Assembly: GCF_016863395.1 (NCBI RefSeq)
Contig: NZ_BOOU01000097.1
Location: forward strand, 1 to 52,548
DNA from: Sphaerisporangium rufum
GTDB taxonomy: Bacteria; Actinomycetota; Actinomycetes; Streptosporangiales; Streptosporangiaceae
Reading direction: 5' to 3'
Length of the DNA: 52,548 bases
Shown: positions 1 through 7,791 of the stretch, in pieces
How the letters are laid out: each line of letters starts with the position of its first letter
Position numbering within the stretch: the stretch's first letter is position 1
Notes under the pieces: generated by a model
Database searches by the model: none
What the model saw: only the letters and a program-made list of their open reading frames with translations
What the model was told of the DNA's origin: nothing
Made by a program: the position numbers and the translations under genes

Positions 1-5
1 AGGAG

Positions 6-25
6 ACAACCTACGGTTGTAGGTT
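6..25. promoter_or_regulatory. Palindromic operator upstream of the MDR operon
   Basis: Two nested inverted repeats are visible: AACCTAC (8-14) pairs with GTAGGTT (19-25) across GGTT, and ACAACC (6-11) pairs with GGTTGT (15-20). The layout suits a TetR- or MarR-type repressor acting on the operon that starts at 77. The regulator gene would lie left of the window, so the assignment is inferred. Confidence 0.55.
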
Positions 26-76
26 CATCGCGTTCGTTGTTGGCTCAGCCGAGCGGCTCACCGGTTTCATAGCCGC

Positions 77-1000
77 ATGCGTAGATTGATCCCTACGGGA
101 GATGCGTCGCGGCCGGTGGCTTTCACCGAGGCCGCTCAACCGGTGCCCGCCCCGGACGAAGTGCTGATCAGGGTGGAGGCCTTCTCTCCGAACCGCGGAG
201 AGACGTTCCTGCTGGAGGCGCCGGAGCCCGGTCTGCTGCCGGGCAAGGACGTCGCCGGCCTGGTCGTGCAGGCCGCCGCCGACGGCTCGGGCCCGCCGGC
301 CGGCAGCAGGGTGGTGGGCCACCCACCCATGGGCGGCTGGGCCGAGTACGCGGCGGTGCCCACCCACTCGATCGCCGTGCTGCCCGACGGGCTCACCACC
401 GTGCAGGCGGCGTCCCTGCCCTTGGCCGGGATCACCGCGCTACGGCTGCTTCGCGCGGCCGGCGCCGTGACAGGCCGGCGAGTGCTGCTGACCGGCGCGT
501 CCGGCGGAGTGGGCCATTACCTGACCGAGCTCGCCGCCGCGGCCGGTGCGGAGGTGACCGCGGTGACCGCCACGGCAGAGCGCGGCGCGCGCCTGCGCGA
601 GCTGGGCGCTGGGGCGATCGTGCACGGCGTGGACGAGACGGACGGGCTGTTCGACGTGGTGCTGGAGTCCACCGGAGGCGACGCGCTCCCGGCCGCGCTG
701 GACCGGCTGGTGCCGGACGGCCTGCTGGTGTGGTTCGGGCAGGCCAGTCGTACCCCCGCCACGGTGAACTTCTTCGACCTGCTGGCCGGCCCGCAGAACG
801 CCGTGATCCGGCACTTCCACTATGCGGGCCCGCCGTACGGCCCTGACCTGGTCACCCTGGTACGTCTGGCGGCCGGCGGCCGGCTGCATCCGGAGGTCGG
901 CCGCACCGCTGACTGGAGTCGAACCTCCGACGTACTGGTCGACCTGCGGGAACGCCGGATCCGCGGCAAGGCCGTCCTGACGATCGGAGCATCGCGATGA
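77..1000 (+). CDS. Zinc-free MDR-family quinone reductase/alcohol dehydrogenase-like oxidoreductase
   Basis: A 307-residue medium-chain reductase. The N-terminal GroES-like part (about 1-110) is followed by a Rossmann domain with the nucleotide-binding loop GASGGVGHY near residues 140-148, as in NADPH:quinone reductases. The cysteine and histidine ligands of zinc alcohol dehydrogenases are not visible, so a quinone or enone reductase activity is likely, but the substrate is unknown. The stop overlaps the next start (ATGA at 997), and a third gene is joined the same way, so the three form one transcription unit. No clear Shine-Dalgarno sequence precedes the ATG. Confidence 0.85.
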   Translation: MRRLIPTGDASRPVAFTEAAQPVPAPDEVLIRVEAFSPNRGETFLLEAPEPGLLPGKDVAGLVVQAAADGSGPPAGSRVVGHPPMGGWAEYAAVPTHSIAVLPDGLTTVQAASLPLAGITALRLLRAAGAVTGRRVLLTGASGGVGHYLTELAAAAGAEVTAVTATAERGARLRELGAGAIVHGVDETDGLFDVVLESTGGDALPAALDRLVPDGLLVWFGQASRTPATVNFFDLLAGPQNAVIRHFHYAGPPYGPDLVTLVRLAAGGRLHPEVGRTADWSRTSDVLVDLRERRIRGKAVLTIGASR

Positions 1001-1977
1001 CCGCCGCGGACTTCGCCGCCGCCAACCTGTCGCGCGCCACCGGAGCCGGGCTGGACCCGCACGAGTACCTGCGCGTCACCGGTGAGCTGACGGACCTGGA
1101 CCAGTGGGGCGAGGCCTTCATGCGCGCCGCACGCGAGTACGTGGCGCGCGCCGAGCGGGCGGCCACGACGATCTCCACGGGCGAGCACCTCCGGGCGGCG
1201 GCGCGCTGGTTCCACTTCGCCACGCTGGGTCCGAACCGCCAGAGCGCGCTCGCGGCGGACGAGGCCGACAGCGCCATGGGGCGCGCGCTGGAGTTGCTGG
1301 AACCGCGGGCACGCCGGATCGAAGGGCCGAGCTTCACCGGCTGGTTGCGCGGCCCCGCCGATGCCGCCGCGACGGTCGTGGTGGTGCCCGGGCTGGACTC
1401 CGGCAAGGAGGAGTTCCACGACGTGGTCACCGCCCTGCTGCGCCGGGGCCTGGCCGTGTTCGCCATGGACGGGCCGGGACAGGGCACGCTCGCCGCCACC
1501 AGCACCGTCCGCGCCGACTACCACAATGTGATCGGCCAGGTCATCGACGCGCTCCGCCCGCGGAACGTGGGACTCGTCGGGCTCAGCCTCGGTGGTTACT
1601 ACGTCGCGGAAAGCGCCGCCCGGGAGGGCCGTGTCGCGGCCGCCGTCACCATCAGCGGTCCCTTCCGGCTGCACTGGGACCTCCTGCCATCTCCCGTGCA
1701 GGACCTCCTCATCCAGCGGGCCGGTGGCCAACGAGCGGCCCGTCGCTTCGCCGCCCAGGTGGATCTGTCCGCTCTCGCCCCGCAGATCACCTGCCCGCTG
1801 CTGGTCATCGACGGCGGCCAGGACGTCATCCCGGGGGTGACCAACGGTGAACCGCTGGCCCGGCTGGCACCGAACGGGCGCTACCTGTCCCTGCCACACG
1901 GCGACCACCTGCTCGGCAACGCCCGCCCCGACTGGCTGGCCGAGGCCGCCGACTGGATCTCTGGAGCACTCGCATGA
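997..1977 (+). CDS. Alpha/beta hydrolase, dihydropseudooxynicotine-hydrolase/FrsA-like esterase
   Basis: A 326-residue protein with an N-terminal helical extension (about 1-110) and then an alpha/beta-hydrolase core. The nucleophile elbow GLSLGG is near residue 198, and a late His lies in LPHGDHLLG near 305. The helical extension plus core is typical of the 2,6-dihydropseudooxynicotine hydrolase/FrsA-like group, which cleaves C-C or ester bonds. It is translationally coupled to the preceding reductase (ATGA) and to the following SDR, suggesting a short catabolic or detoxifying route. The substrate cannot be read from the sequence. Confidence 0.8.
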   Translation: MTAADFAAANLSRATGAGLDPHEYLRVTGELTDLDQWGEAFMRAAREYVARAERAATTISTGEHLRAAARWFHFATLGPNRQSALAADEADSAMGRALELLEPRARRIEGPSFTGWLRGPADAAATVVVVPGLDSGKEEFHDVVTALLRRGLAVFAMDGPGQGTLAATSTVRADYHNVIGQVIDALRPRNVGLVGLSLGGYYVAESAAREGRVAAAVTISGPFRLHWDLLPSPVQDLLIQRAGGQRAARRFAAQVDLSALAPQITCPLLVIDGGQDVIPGVTNGEPLARLAPNGRYLSLPHGDHLLGNARPDWLAEAADWISGALA

Positions 1978-2720
1978 CACGCTTCACCGGCAAGACCGCC
2001 CTGATCACCGGCGGCACGAGCGGCATGGGACTGGCCACCGCACACCGCCTCATAGCCGAGGGCGCCCACGTGATCATCACCGGCCGCACCCCGCAACGCG
2101 TTGACCAGGCCACCGCCGTGCTCGGCCCGCGCGCTCTCGGCGTGGTGGCGGACACGGCCGATCTCCAGGCTCTGGACGCCCTGATGAACGCGATCAGCAC
2201 GCGATTCGGCAGGCTGGACGTCGTCTTCGCCAACGCTGGAGTGGGCGCCTTCATACCCTTCGCCGACATCACCGAGACCGACTTCGATCAAACCGTCGAC
2301 GTGAACGTCAAAGGCGTGTTCTTCACGATCCAGAAGGCATCGCCGCTGATCGCAGAGAACGGCTCCATTGTCATCAACGCCTCCTGGACCCTGCACCGCG
2401 GCAACGGCGTCCTCACGCTGTACTCGGCCACCAAGGCGGCCGTGCACAACCTGGCCCGCACCCTTGCGGCGGACCTCGCGCCTCGCGCCATCCGCGTCAA
2501 CTCAATCAGTCCCGGATATATCGACACACCGATGTATCCTGCCGCGGCGTTGGGCGAGACGGAGGCCGCGGCCATCACCGGTCGTATCGCGGCAGGGAGG
2601 TTCGGCCGACCGGAGGAGATCGCCACAGCAGTGGCGTTTCTCGCCTCCCATGAGGCGTCCTACATCAATGGTCAGGACCTGGTCATCGATGGCGGCCTGG
2701 TGAACGCGATCCTTGCCTGA
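1974..2720 (+). CDS. Short-chain dehydrogenase/reductase (SDR)
   Basis: A classical 248-residue SDR. The cofactor motif TGGTSGMGLA starts near residue 13, NAGVG is near 90, the catalytic YSATK (Tyr and Lys of YxxxK) is near 152-156, and a typical IDGGL tail closes the protein. It is the last gene of the three-gene operon, overlapping the hydrolase by ATGA. The absence of an acidic residue right after the glycine motif suggests NADP preference, but this is inference. No strong terminator hairpin follows the stop. Confidence 0.88.
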   Translation: MTRFTGKTALITGGTSGMGLATAHRLIAEGAHVIITGRTPQRVDQATAVLGPRALGVVADTADLQALDALMNAISTRFGRLDVVFANAGVGAFIPFADITETDFDQTVDVNVKGVFFTIQKASPLIAENGSIVINASWTLHRGNGVLTLYSATKAAVHNLARTLAADLAPRAIRVNSISPGYIDTPMYPAAALGETEAAAITGRIAAGRFGRPEEIATAVAFLASHEASYINGQDLVIDGGLVNAILA

Positions 2721-2961
2721 TCACCACCGGCCATCGTAGGGATCCCCCGTTCCCTTGACGAAGTCGGCCGCGCCGACGTTCCGCGGCACCGGCAGGCCCG
2801 CTCCGCCGCCTGTGCGTCGGACATCCTGGTTAACCGGCCGCCCCCCGGGGCGCCCGCACCAGGGCCACGACGGCTTGCGGCAAGTCGTCTCGAAGCCCAG
2901 CAGCTTCGCCCGAACCTGCTCGACGGTGATCAGGGCCATCCGCAGTAGGTGAGGATGCGGA
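2721..2961. other. Intergenic stretch without a convincing gene
   Basis: Lies between the SDR stop and the stop of the coiled-coil gene. A 72-codon reading frame on the minus strand (ATG at 2938, stop at 2721) begins 23 bp after the coiled-coil stop, but its product resembles nothing I recognise and turns low-complexity. It may be a decayed downstream gene. Confidence 0.3.
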
Positions 2962-4194
2962 TCATGGTGACCCGGCGGCGGGGGGTTGGGCGGCGCGGAG
3001 TTCGGCGGTGACGGCGCGCTCGCGCAGCTGGGCCGATTCGGCGCGCAGCGTCTCCACCTGGGCGCGCAGGTCGGCGACCCGGGCCCGCTCGATGTCGAGG
3101 AGGGCGGCCAGCCGGCCGCGGTCGGCGGCGGCGGCCTGCTCGGCCTTGCGCGCGCGGGCCGTGGCACTTTCTGCGGTCCGGACGCGCGTGGCGGCGTCGT
3201 GTTCGGCCTGGGCGGCCCGGGCGGCGGCCTGCTCGGCGTCGGCCGTCGCGCGCGCGGCCTCGGCCACCGAGGCGGCCCGGTCCTGTTCGGCCGCCTCGGC
3301 GCGGGACTGCGCCCGGCCACGCTCGGCGTCGGCGGCCTGGGCGCGGGCGATGGCCGCCGCGGCGGCCTGCTCGGACTCCACCCGGGCCCGGCGGGCCAGT
3401 TCGGCCTTGGTGCGCGCGGCGTCCCGCTCGGCCCGTGCCTGCTCGGCGAGCCGCTCGGCCTGCTCGCGGCCTGCGCGGGCCTGCGCCGCCTCGGTGGCCG
3501 CGGCCTCGACGCGCTCGGTCATCTCGTGCACGGCCCGGTCGCGGTCGGCTTCGGCGCGCTGGGCGCGCCGGGCCGCCTCCTCGGCCGCCTGGCGGGCCCG
3601 GCGCTCGGTGCCGGCCGCCTCGCGCAGCGCGGCCAGGGCCTGCTCGCGGGCGGTCTCGGCGTCCGACAGCGCGGTCTCCCGCTCGGCGTTCGCCTCCTGG
3701 ACCCGCCGGCGCATCTCGTCGCGCTCGCCCCGGGCGTGCTCGGCGGCCTCCCGGGCCTGCCGCACCTGCTCGAACGCCTGCTCGCGCTCGGTGCGGGCGA
3801 TGGCGACCCGGGTGTGCGCCTCGGCCTGCACGGCGCTGAGCCGGGCCTCGACTCCGGCCGGACTGAGTTCCTGGGCGAGCACCTCGGCCAGCGGCGAGAT
3901 CGCGCCGGCCAGGCCCTTCTCCATGCGCTCGTAGAGGTCTTCGGCCCGGGCGAGCGCGCCCTCCAGCCCTGGGGTGGCCCGGCGCAGTTCACGTTCGCGC
4001 TTGGCGGCGGCCTGGCAGTCGCCCTGCGGGCAGTATTCCTTGGGCCTGCCCCGCCCGGCGCGGCGGTCGATCGCCGCGCCGCAGTGCTTGCAGGCCACCA
4101 CTCGTTCGACGCCCCGCGCCGCCGGGTGCGCCGCCCGTCCTTCGGCGGCGGATTGACCGGCGTCCGGGCCTGCGCTCTGCTCCGTACTCGTCAC
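2962..4194 (-). CDS. Zinc-finger plus long coiled-coil protein, possibly KfrA-like DNA-binding
   Basis: A 410-residue protein starting at GTG 4194. Residues about 30-65 hold a probable zinc-binding motif (CKHC followed by CPQGDC). Residues about 85-395 are an almost unbroken Ala/Arg/Glu-rich heptad pattern, a long alpha-helical coiled coil. This architecture recalls plasmid KfrA and other DNA-tethering coiled-coil proteins, but the N-terminal domain is a zinc ribbon rather than the KfrA helix-turn-helix, so the name is tentative. The gene is isolated, faces away from the repeat-rich region, and has an AT-rich palindromic promoter. It may be cargo or a remnant of an integrated element. Confidence 0.7.
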   Translation of the reverse strand: MTSTEQSAGPDAGQSAAEGRAAHPAARGVERVVACKHCGAAIDRRAGRGRPKEYCPQGDCQAAAKRERELRRATPGLEGALARAEDLYERMEKGLAGAISPLAEVLAQELSPAGVEARLSAVQAEAHTRVAIARTEREQAFEQVRQAREAAEHARGERDEMRRRVQEANAERETALSDAETAREQALAALREAAGTERRARQAAEEAARRAQRAEADRDRAVHEMTERVEAAATEAAQARAGREQAERLAEQARAERDAARTKAELARRARVESEQAAAAAIARAQAADAERGRAQSRAEAAEQDRAASVAEAARATADAEQAAARAAQAEHDAATRVRTAESATARARKAEQAAAADRGRLAALLDIERARVADLRAQVETLRAESAQLRERAVTAELRAAQPPAAGSP

Positions 4195-4200
4195 CCGGTC

Positions 4201-4230
4201 ATCCTAGCATTTTTTAATTTCTAGAAATTA
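4201..4230 (-). promoter_or_regulatory. AT-rich palindrome and probable leaderless promoter of the coiled-coil gene
   Basis: TAATTTCTAGAAATTA (4215-4230) is a perfect 16-bp palindrome, striking in this GC-rich DNA. On the minus strand a -10-like TAGGAT (4206-4201) lies six bases before the GTG at 4194, so transcription would start at or next to the start codon. The palindrome covers the -35 region, a place suited to autoregulation. Confidence 0.5.
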
Positions 4231-4352
4231 GAAATCAGAAAAAGTGATCCGTTGCGTGGTGTCCCAGGAAGGTAACTACCGAGAAGTGCAGTTCCCGCAA
4301 GTTACGATGCCGCGGCCAGGCGCTGCGACCGAGGACGAGCGGCCAGTGTCCT

Positions 4353-4496
4353 GTCTCACGAGAACTGGCGTGCGTCTCACCGGAGCTGGCGCCGTCCATG
4401 GAACCGTCTCACCGGTTGGCGTGGCGGCGGGCCGGCGGAGATTGGGTGTCTCAGAAAGGTGGCGCATGAGGAGCGGATGTCTCACCGGCGCTGGCG
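4353..4496 (+). repeat. Cluster of five 18-bp repeats, GTCTCA-N-TGGCG type
   Basis: Copies at 4353-4370, 4374-4391, 4406-4421, 4448-4464 and 4479-4496 share GTCTCA at one end and TGGCG at the other (for example GTCTCACCGGAGCTGGCG). Spacing is irregular (21 to 42 bp) and all point the same way. Oppositely oriented copies occur at 4843-4889 and around 5824-5958. Clusters of short repeats at element ends are known for IS21-family insertion sequences, so this may be a decayed end. The family assignment is inferred. Confidence 0.65.
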
Positions 4497-4593
4497 TGAG
4501 TTGAGGAAACCGCCACCCGTACAGATCATGTGATCGCTATAATCCGTCCCCATATGTCCGTGATCGCGGTGATCGGTGGCTTTGGGGAGACGG

Positions 4594-4728
4594 ATGGCGG
4601 GCATATCGGCTGCCCGGTCGGTGGAGTCGGGATTGCAGGTGGTGTTCGTGGATGAGCAGGCGTGGCACGGCGGGTGCGGCCTTCGCCTCACCTGCCCCGC
4701 TGCTGCGGACCGCGCAGCGGGTGGGTGA
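4594..4728 (+). CDS. Possible 44-residue remnant ORF behind a TATAAT box
   Basis: A perfect TATAAT (4538-4543) precedes a GGGGAGA (4584-4590) and ATG 4594. The frame runs 44 codons to TGA 4728. The start MAGISAARSVESGLQVVFVD reads like a real protein start, but I do not recognise it and it stops early. It sits between the two oppositely oriented repeat clusters, where the body of a mobile element would be expected, so it may be the eroded beginning of such a gene. Confidence 0.25.
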   Translation: MAGISAARSVESGLQVVFVDEQAWHGGCGLRLTCPAAADRAAGG

Positions 4729-4782
4729 TCGGCTGCCGGTGCTCTACCACCACTAGGCCGCCACTGGCAGTCAGCCTCCCGC

Positions 4783-4895
4783 CGACGACCCGTCCGCGCA
4801 CATCGAGGGCCGCCCACCGGGCGACCATTCCATAATCAATCTGCAGCTTCAGTGAGACACCAGTTCGCATTCCAGCGCTTCAATGAGACAGGACA
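4783..4895. repeat. Upstream copy of a diverged ~110-bp direct repeat flanking the nucleotidyltransferase
   Basis: This stretch aligns with 5764-5888 in the same orientation through blocks such as CCCACC, GACCATTCCAT/GACCGTTCCAT, CAGCTTC, CCAGTTCGCA and TTCAATGAGAC. It also contains two minus-oriented copies of the 18-bp unit (4843-4858 and 4872-4889). The two copies bracket the gene at 4993-5760. Confidence 0.6.
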
Positions 4896-4992
4896 CCAGA
4901 GGCCCGGCATGCGTGGGCATCACGATTGCTTCGAGAACTGTTCCTCTCCCTTCCGCCTCGCCTGACGGACCATCAGAAAAGAGGCCGGCCAC

Positions 4993-5760
4993 ATGACCGA
5001 CACCACCGCACGCCTTCTTAACAACTTCATCGCCGCCGTACAACCGGCCGTGCCGTTGGTCTCGATGTGGGCACACGGATCGCTCGCGGGCGGCGACTAC
5101 CAGCCAACCCGCAGCGATCTCGACCTGGTCGCTGTGCTCGGCCGCCCCTGCACCGCCCAGGAAGAGCAACGTCTCACTGAAGTGCACGAGACCCTGGCCA
5201 GGGGCTTCCCGCTCGCGGCGAAACTGCATTGCGCCTATCTCCCCACCGCTGAGGTGGCCGACCCCGCACGCTCACATCTGGCATGGGCGCACGAGGAGCT
5301 TCAGCGCCGCCCGATCACCCCGGTTACCAGGCGAGAGCTGCACGAGTTCGGGCTCGTCTTGTATGGCGAGCCACCGGAGGCGATCCTCCCACCGGTCACC
5401 GAAGATCAGCTCACAGACTTCATCCTGCATGATCTGAAGAACTTCTGGCGGCCATCGCTGGACCATCCCGAGTGGTGGCTCCGGGATATCTGGGTGGATC
5501 TCGGCCTCTTGACCCTGGCCAGGGCGACGGTGACGCTCCGCACCGGAAAGCTGATCAGCAAGCGCGAGGCTCTCGACGTGCTACAGGAACTGCACGCACC
5601 CGCCGAGGTCGTCGAGGACATCCGGCAGCGCCGCTACGGCAATCCGGGATCAGCCGAGCAACAGTGGCTTGCCCGCCGAGCCGAATCGACGCTCGCCTTT
5701 CTCGGGCCGGCGATTGACCGGCTGGTGGGCGGCCGCAAGCCCGTCGGAGACATCACGTGA
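4993..5760 (+). CDS. AadA-like nucleotidyltransferase (aminoglycoside adenylyltransferase family)
   Basis: A 255-residue protein. Residues 29-30 (GS) and 41-45 (SDLDL) form the nucleotidyltransferase GS-x10-SDxD signature, with Asp42 and Asp44 as expected metal ligands. The C-terminal half (about 125-250) is the helical domain typical of ANT(3'')/ANT(9) enzymes, preceded by an LYG motif near residue 116. The family adenylylates streptomycin or spectinomycin, but chromosomal relatives often have no known substrate. A purine-rich GAAAAGAGG lies at 4976-4984. The gene is bracketed by diverged direct repeats, consistent with past mobility. Confidence 0.75.
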   Translation: MTDTTARLLNNFIAAVQPAVPLVSMWAHGSLAGGDYQPTRSDLDLVAVLGRPCTAQEEQRLTEVHETLARGFPLAAKLHCAYLPTAEVADPARSHLAWAHEELQRRPITPVTRRELHEFGLVLYGEPPEAILPPVTEDQLTDFILHDLKNFWRPSLDHPEWWLRDIWVDLGLLTLARATVTLRTGKLISKREALDVLQELHAPAEVVEDIRQRRYGNPGSAEQQWLARRAESTLAFLGPAIDRLVGGRKPVGDIT

Positions 5761-5763
5761 ATC

Positions 5764-5958
5764 GCGACCGCCGGTCCGTGCACGTTGAGGGTCACCCACC
5801 AGTCGACCGTTCCATGATCAAACTTCAGCTTCGGCGAGACGCCAGTTCGCAATTCAGCGCTGTGCGCCAACTTCAATGAGACGACGATCACTTCATGTCT
5901 CACTGAAGTTGGCGTCTCCCAAGTCGAGGAACATGCCATGCGCCAGCTTCGCGGAGAC
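5764..5958. repeat. Downstream copy of the ~110-bp direct repeat plus inverted 18-bp units
   Basis: Starts with the second copy of the direct repeat seen at 4783-4895. It then holds 18-bp units at 5824-5840 (minus), 5865-5882 (CGCCAACTTCAATGAGAC, minus), 5897-5914 (GTCTCACTGAAGTTGGCG, plus) and 5941-5958 (CGCCAGCTTCGCGGAGAC, minus). The units at 5865 and 5897 face each other and make a near-perfect inverted repeat with a 14-bp gap. Confidence 0.65.
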
Positions 5959-6397
5959 AGGACAGCCGGGCGGTGAGCGGCGTCGGTGGCGTTCCATGAC
6001 CCCTGAGCGGACAGGGAGCGGCCTTGCGGCAATCGGATTGTCCGGCCTGGATCGGCTCCGCGCCGTCATCGTGGCGGACGGTGGGTCTTCGCCAATTTCG
6101 GTCGGTCAACGACGACAGCCGGCCGGTTCGATTCTTCGGCGACTCGGATGGGACGCGATCAGTTCTGAGCCGGACTGAAGCGTCGGAGAAATGTCATCTC
6201 ATGGTGTCGTTTTCCGTTTTAAGGGCCCTCGCCGGGGTGGCGAGTAAGAGAATGCCGCACGATGAGCGGCGGATGTGCCACTGATCACTGGAAGATCCAT
6301 CCATCTGGAATGATGGCCCGAAAGGGTGCATAAACGGGGATCTGTATGAACTTCATGGCGCCCTGTACCAATCAGCGGATTTCGGAGGGGACATGTC
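5959..6397. other. 439-bp gene-free stretch upstream of the beta-helix gene
   Basis: No coding frame here resembles a protein. There is a small hairpin, CTCGCC (6228-6233) with GGCGAG (6239-6244), and lower GC from about 6190 to 6390, where the promoter of the secreted beta-helix gene should lie. No convincing -35/-10 pair was found. A strong ribosome-binding site, GGAGGGG, occupies 6384-6390. Confidence 0.4.
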
Positions 6398-7618
6398 ATG
6401 CGTAAATTACGACTGCGCCAGGTGACAGGAGCCATGGCCGTGGCGCTGGCCGCCACCGGCATCGCGGTGGCGATGCCGACGCTGCCGGCCTCGGCCACTC
6501 GGGTGGACGTCACCTGTGCCAACACGGCGGGGGACGCCGCGCTCATGCAGGCCGCGATCGACGCGTCCAAGGACGGCGACGAGGTCGTCTTCAAAGGGCC
6601 GTGCCTGATCAACGCGACGATCAGCCTGCTCGACCGCCGCACGTACCGAGGCGACGGGAAGGAGGGAACGATGATCAAGCAGGCGGACGGGGCGAACCTG
6701 CCCGCCATGCTGGCGTCGGCGTCGTGGGTGACCGACAGCGAGTTCAGCGGGGACACGGTCCGCGTCGAGCGGATCATGCTCGACGGCAACCGGGACAACA
6801 ACACCGGCACCGTCGGGCTCATGCTGCGGTCGTGGAACGCCCGGATCTACGACGTCGACATCTTCGGCGCGCCCTCCGACGGCATCCGCATCAGCAACCC
6901 GTCCAAGAACGGCACCCTGCTGCAGAACACGATGGTCAACAGCATCATCAGCGACGTCGACATCGAGGGCTCGGGCGGCTCGGGGCTGCGGGTCGTCGAC
7001 CCGGGCAACTCCGTCACCGACTGGACGTTTCAGCGCTCATGGGTCGGCTTCAACGACGGAAGCGCCATCGAGACCGAGAACGCGGCCGGGTGGACGTTCA
7101 GCGAGCTGCACCTGTACGGCACGCCCAAGCACGCGATCGACGCCCACCGATGCTTCGGGACCTCCATCGAGAACAACTACATCGAGGACTTCGGGTCGGA
7201 GGGCACCCCGGACAATACTTATTACGGCGTCCGCTGCGACCTGCAAGGCGAGGCGACCACCACAATCTCCAACAACCGGATCCACCGGTTCCTCCCGCCG
7301 CCGGACGAACTCGCCACGTACAGCCGGGCGCATAAGTACGGCATGGCGCCGCCCGTGCGCACCCGTGTCTTCGTCGAGGCACGCCCGAAAAAGGCCGACT
7401 ACGTCTACCTCGCCCTCGACGGGGTCAACTACGGCACCGGGCACGCCGCGGTGACCGGGAACGCCATCCTCGGGCACAACGGCAGGCGCGAGACCGGGAT
7501 GCTCTTCAAGAAGGGCGACGGCGACGGGATGTCCATCGTCTCCAGCGGCAACCTCATCGACGACATGGGCACGAAGCGCACCGTCGGCAGCGGCGTGCGC
7601 CTGACCAGCGGATACTGA
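6398..7618 (+). CDS. Secreted right-handed beta-helix (pectate-lyase-fold) protein
   Basis: A 406-residue protein with a Sec signal peptide: basic MRKLRLR, a hydrophobic stretch, then a likely cut after LPASA near residue 33. The mature part has the repeating pattern of short strands and Asn/Gly-rich turns of parallel beta-helix proteins (for example DGIRISNPSKNGT near 165 and TTISNNRIHRF near 290). This fold is shared by pectate lyases, carbohydrate epimerases and phage tailspikes. No catalytic Asp cluster could be assigned, so the substrate is unknown. GGAGGGG eight bases upstream of the ATG sets the start. A strong terminator follows, so the gene is monocistronic. Confidence 0.8.
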   Translation: MRKLRLRQVTGAMAVALAATGIAVAMPTLPASATRVDVTCANTAGDAALMQAAIDASKDGDEVVFKGPCLINATISLLDRRTYRGDGKEGTMIKQADGANLPAMLASASWVTDSEFSGDTVRVERIMLDGNRDNNTGTVGLMLRSWNARIYDVDIFGAPSDGIRISNPSKNGTLLQNTMVNSIISDVDIEGSGGSGLRVVDPGNSVTDWTFQRSWVGFNDGSAIETENAAGWTFSELHLYGTPKHAIDAHRCFGTSIENNYIEDFGSEGTPDNTYYGVRCDLQGEATTTISNNRIHRFLPPPDELATYSRAHKYGMAPPVRTRVFVEARPKKADYVYLALDGVNYGTGHAAVTGNAILGHNGRRETGMLFKKGDGDGMSIVSSGNLIDDMGTKRTVGSGVRLTSGY

Positions 7619-7627
7619 TCGACCTTC

Positions 7628-7656
7628 GGGACGGCGCCCGCGCGGGGCGCCGTCCC
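7628..7656 (+). terminator. Intrinsic terminator after the beta-helix gene
   Basis: GGGACGGCGCC (7628-7638) pairs perfectly with GGCGCCGTCCC (7646-7656) around a 7-base loop, 10 bp after the stop. Only a short T run follows at 7662-7664, as usual in actinomycetes. Confidence 0.8.
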
Positions 7657-7791
7657 GCCGTCTTTGATGGAGGACCCGGCGCGCGGTACGCCCGCCGGGT
7701 GAGACGACCTCGCCCGCCTCTTGACTCGATCGACGCAACACGTCCTGCCTGCCGGATTCGGCCGAGGCCGGTAGGCGGGCAGCGGTCACCG

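Noticed and set aside
3008-3934. Long plus-strand open frames opposite the coiled-coil gene
   Set aside because: They are Ala/Arg-rich mirror frames forced by the Ala/Arg/Glu codon pattern on the minus strand and show no domain.
4353-4496. Possible CRISPR array
   Set aside because: Units are 16-18 bp, imperfect, irregularly spaced, and recur in inverted orientation; no cas genes are present.
6199-6822. Minus-strand frame covering the beta-helix promoter region
   Set aside because: It runs antisense through the signal peptide of a well-supported gene and has no recognisable domain.
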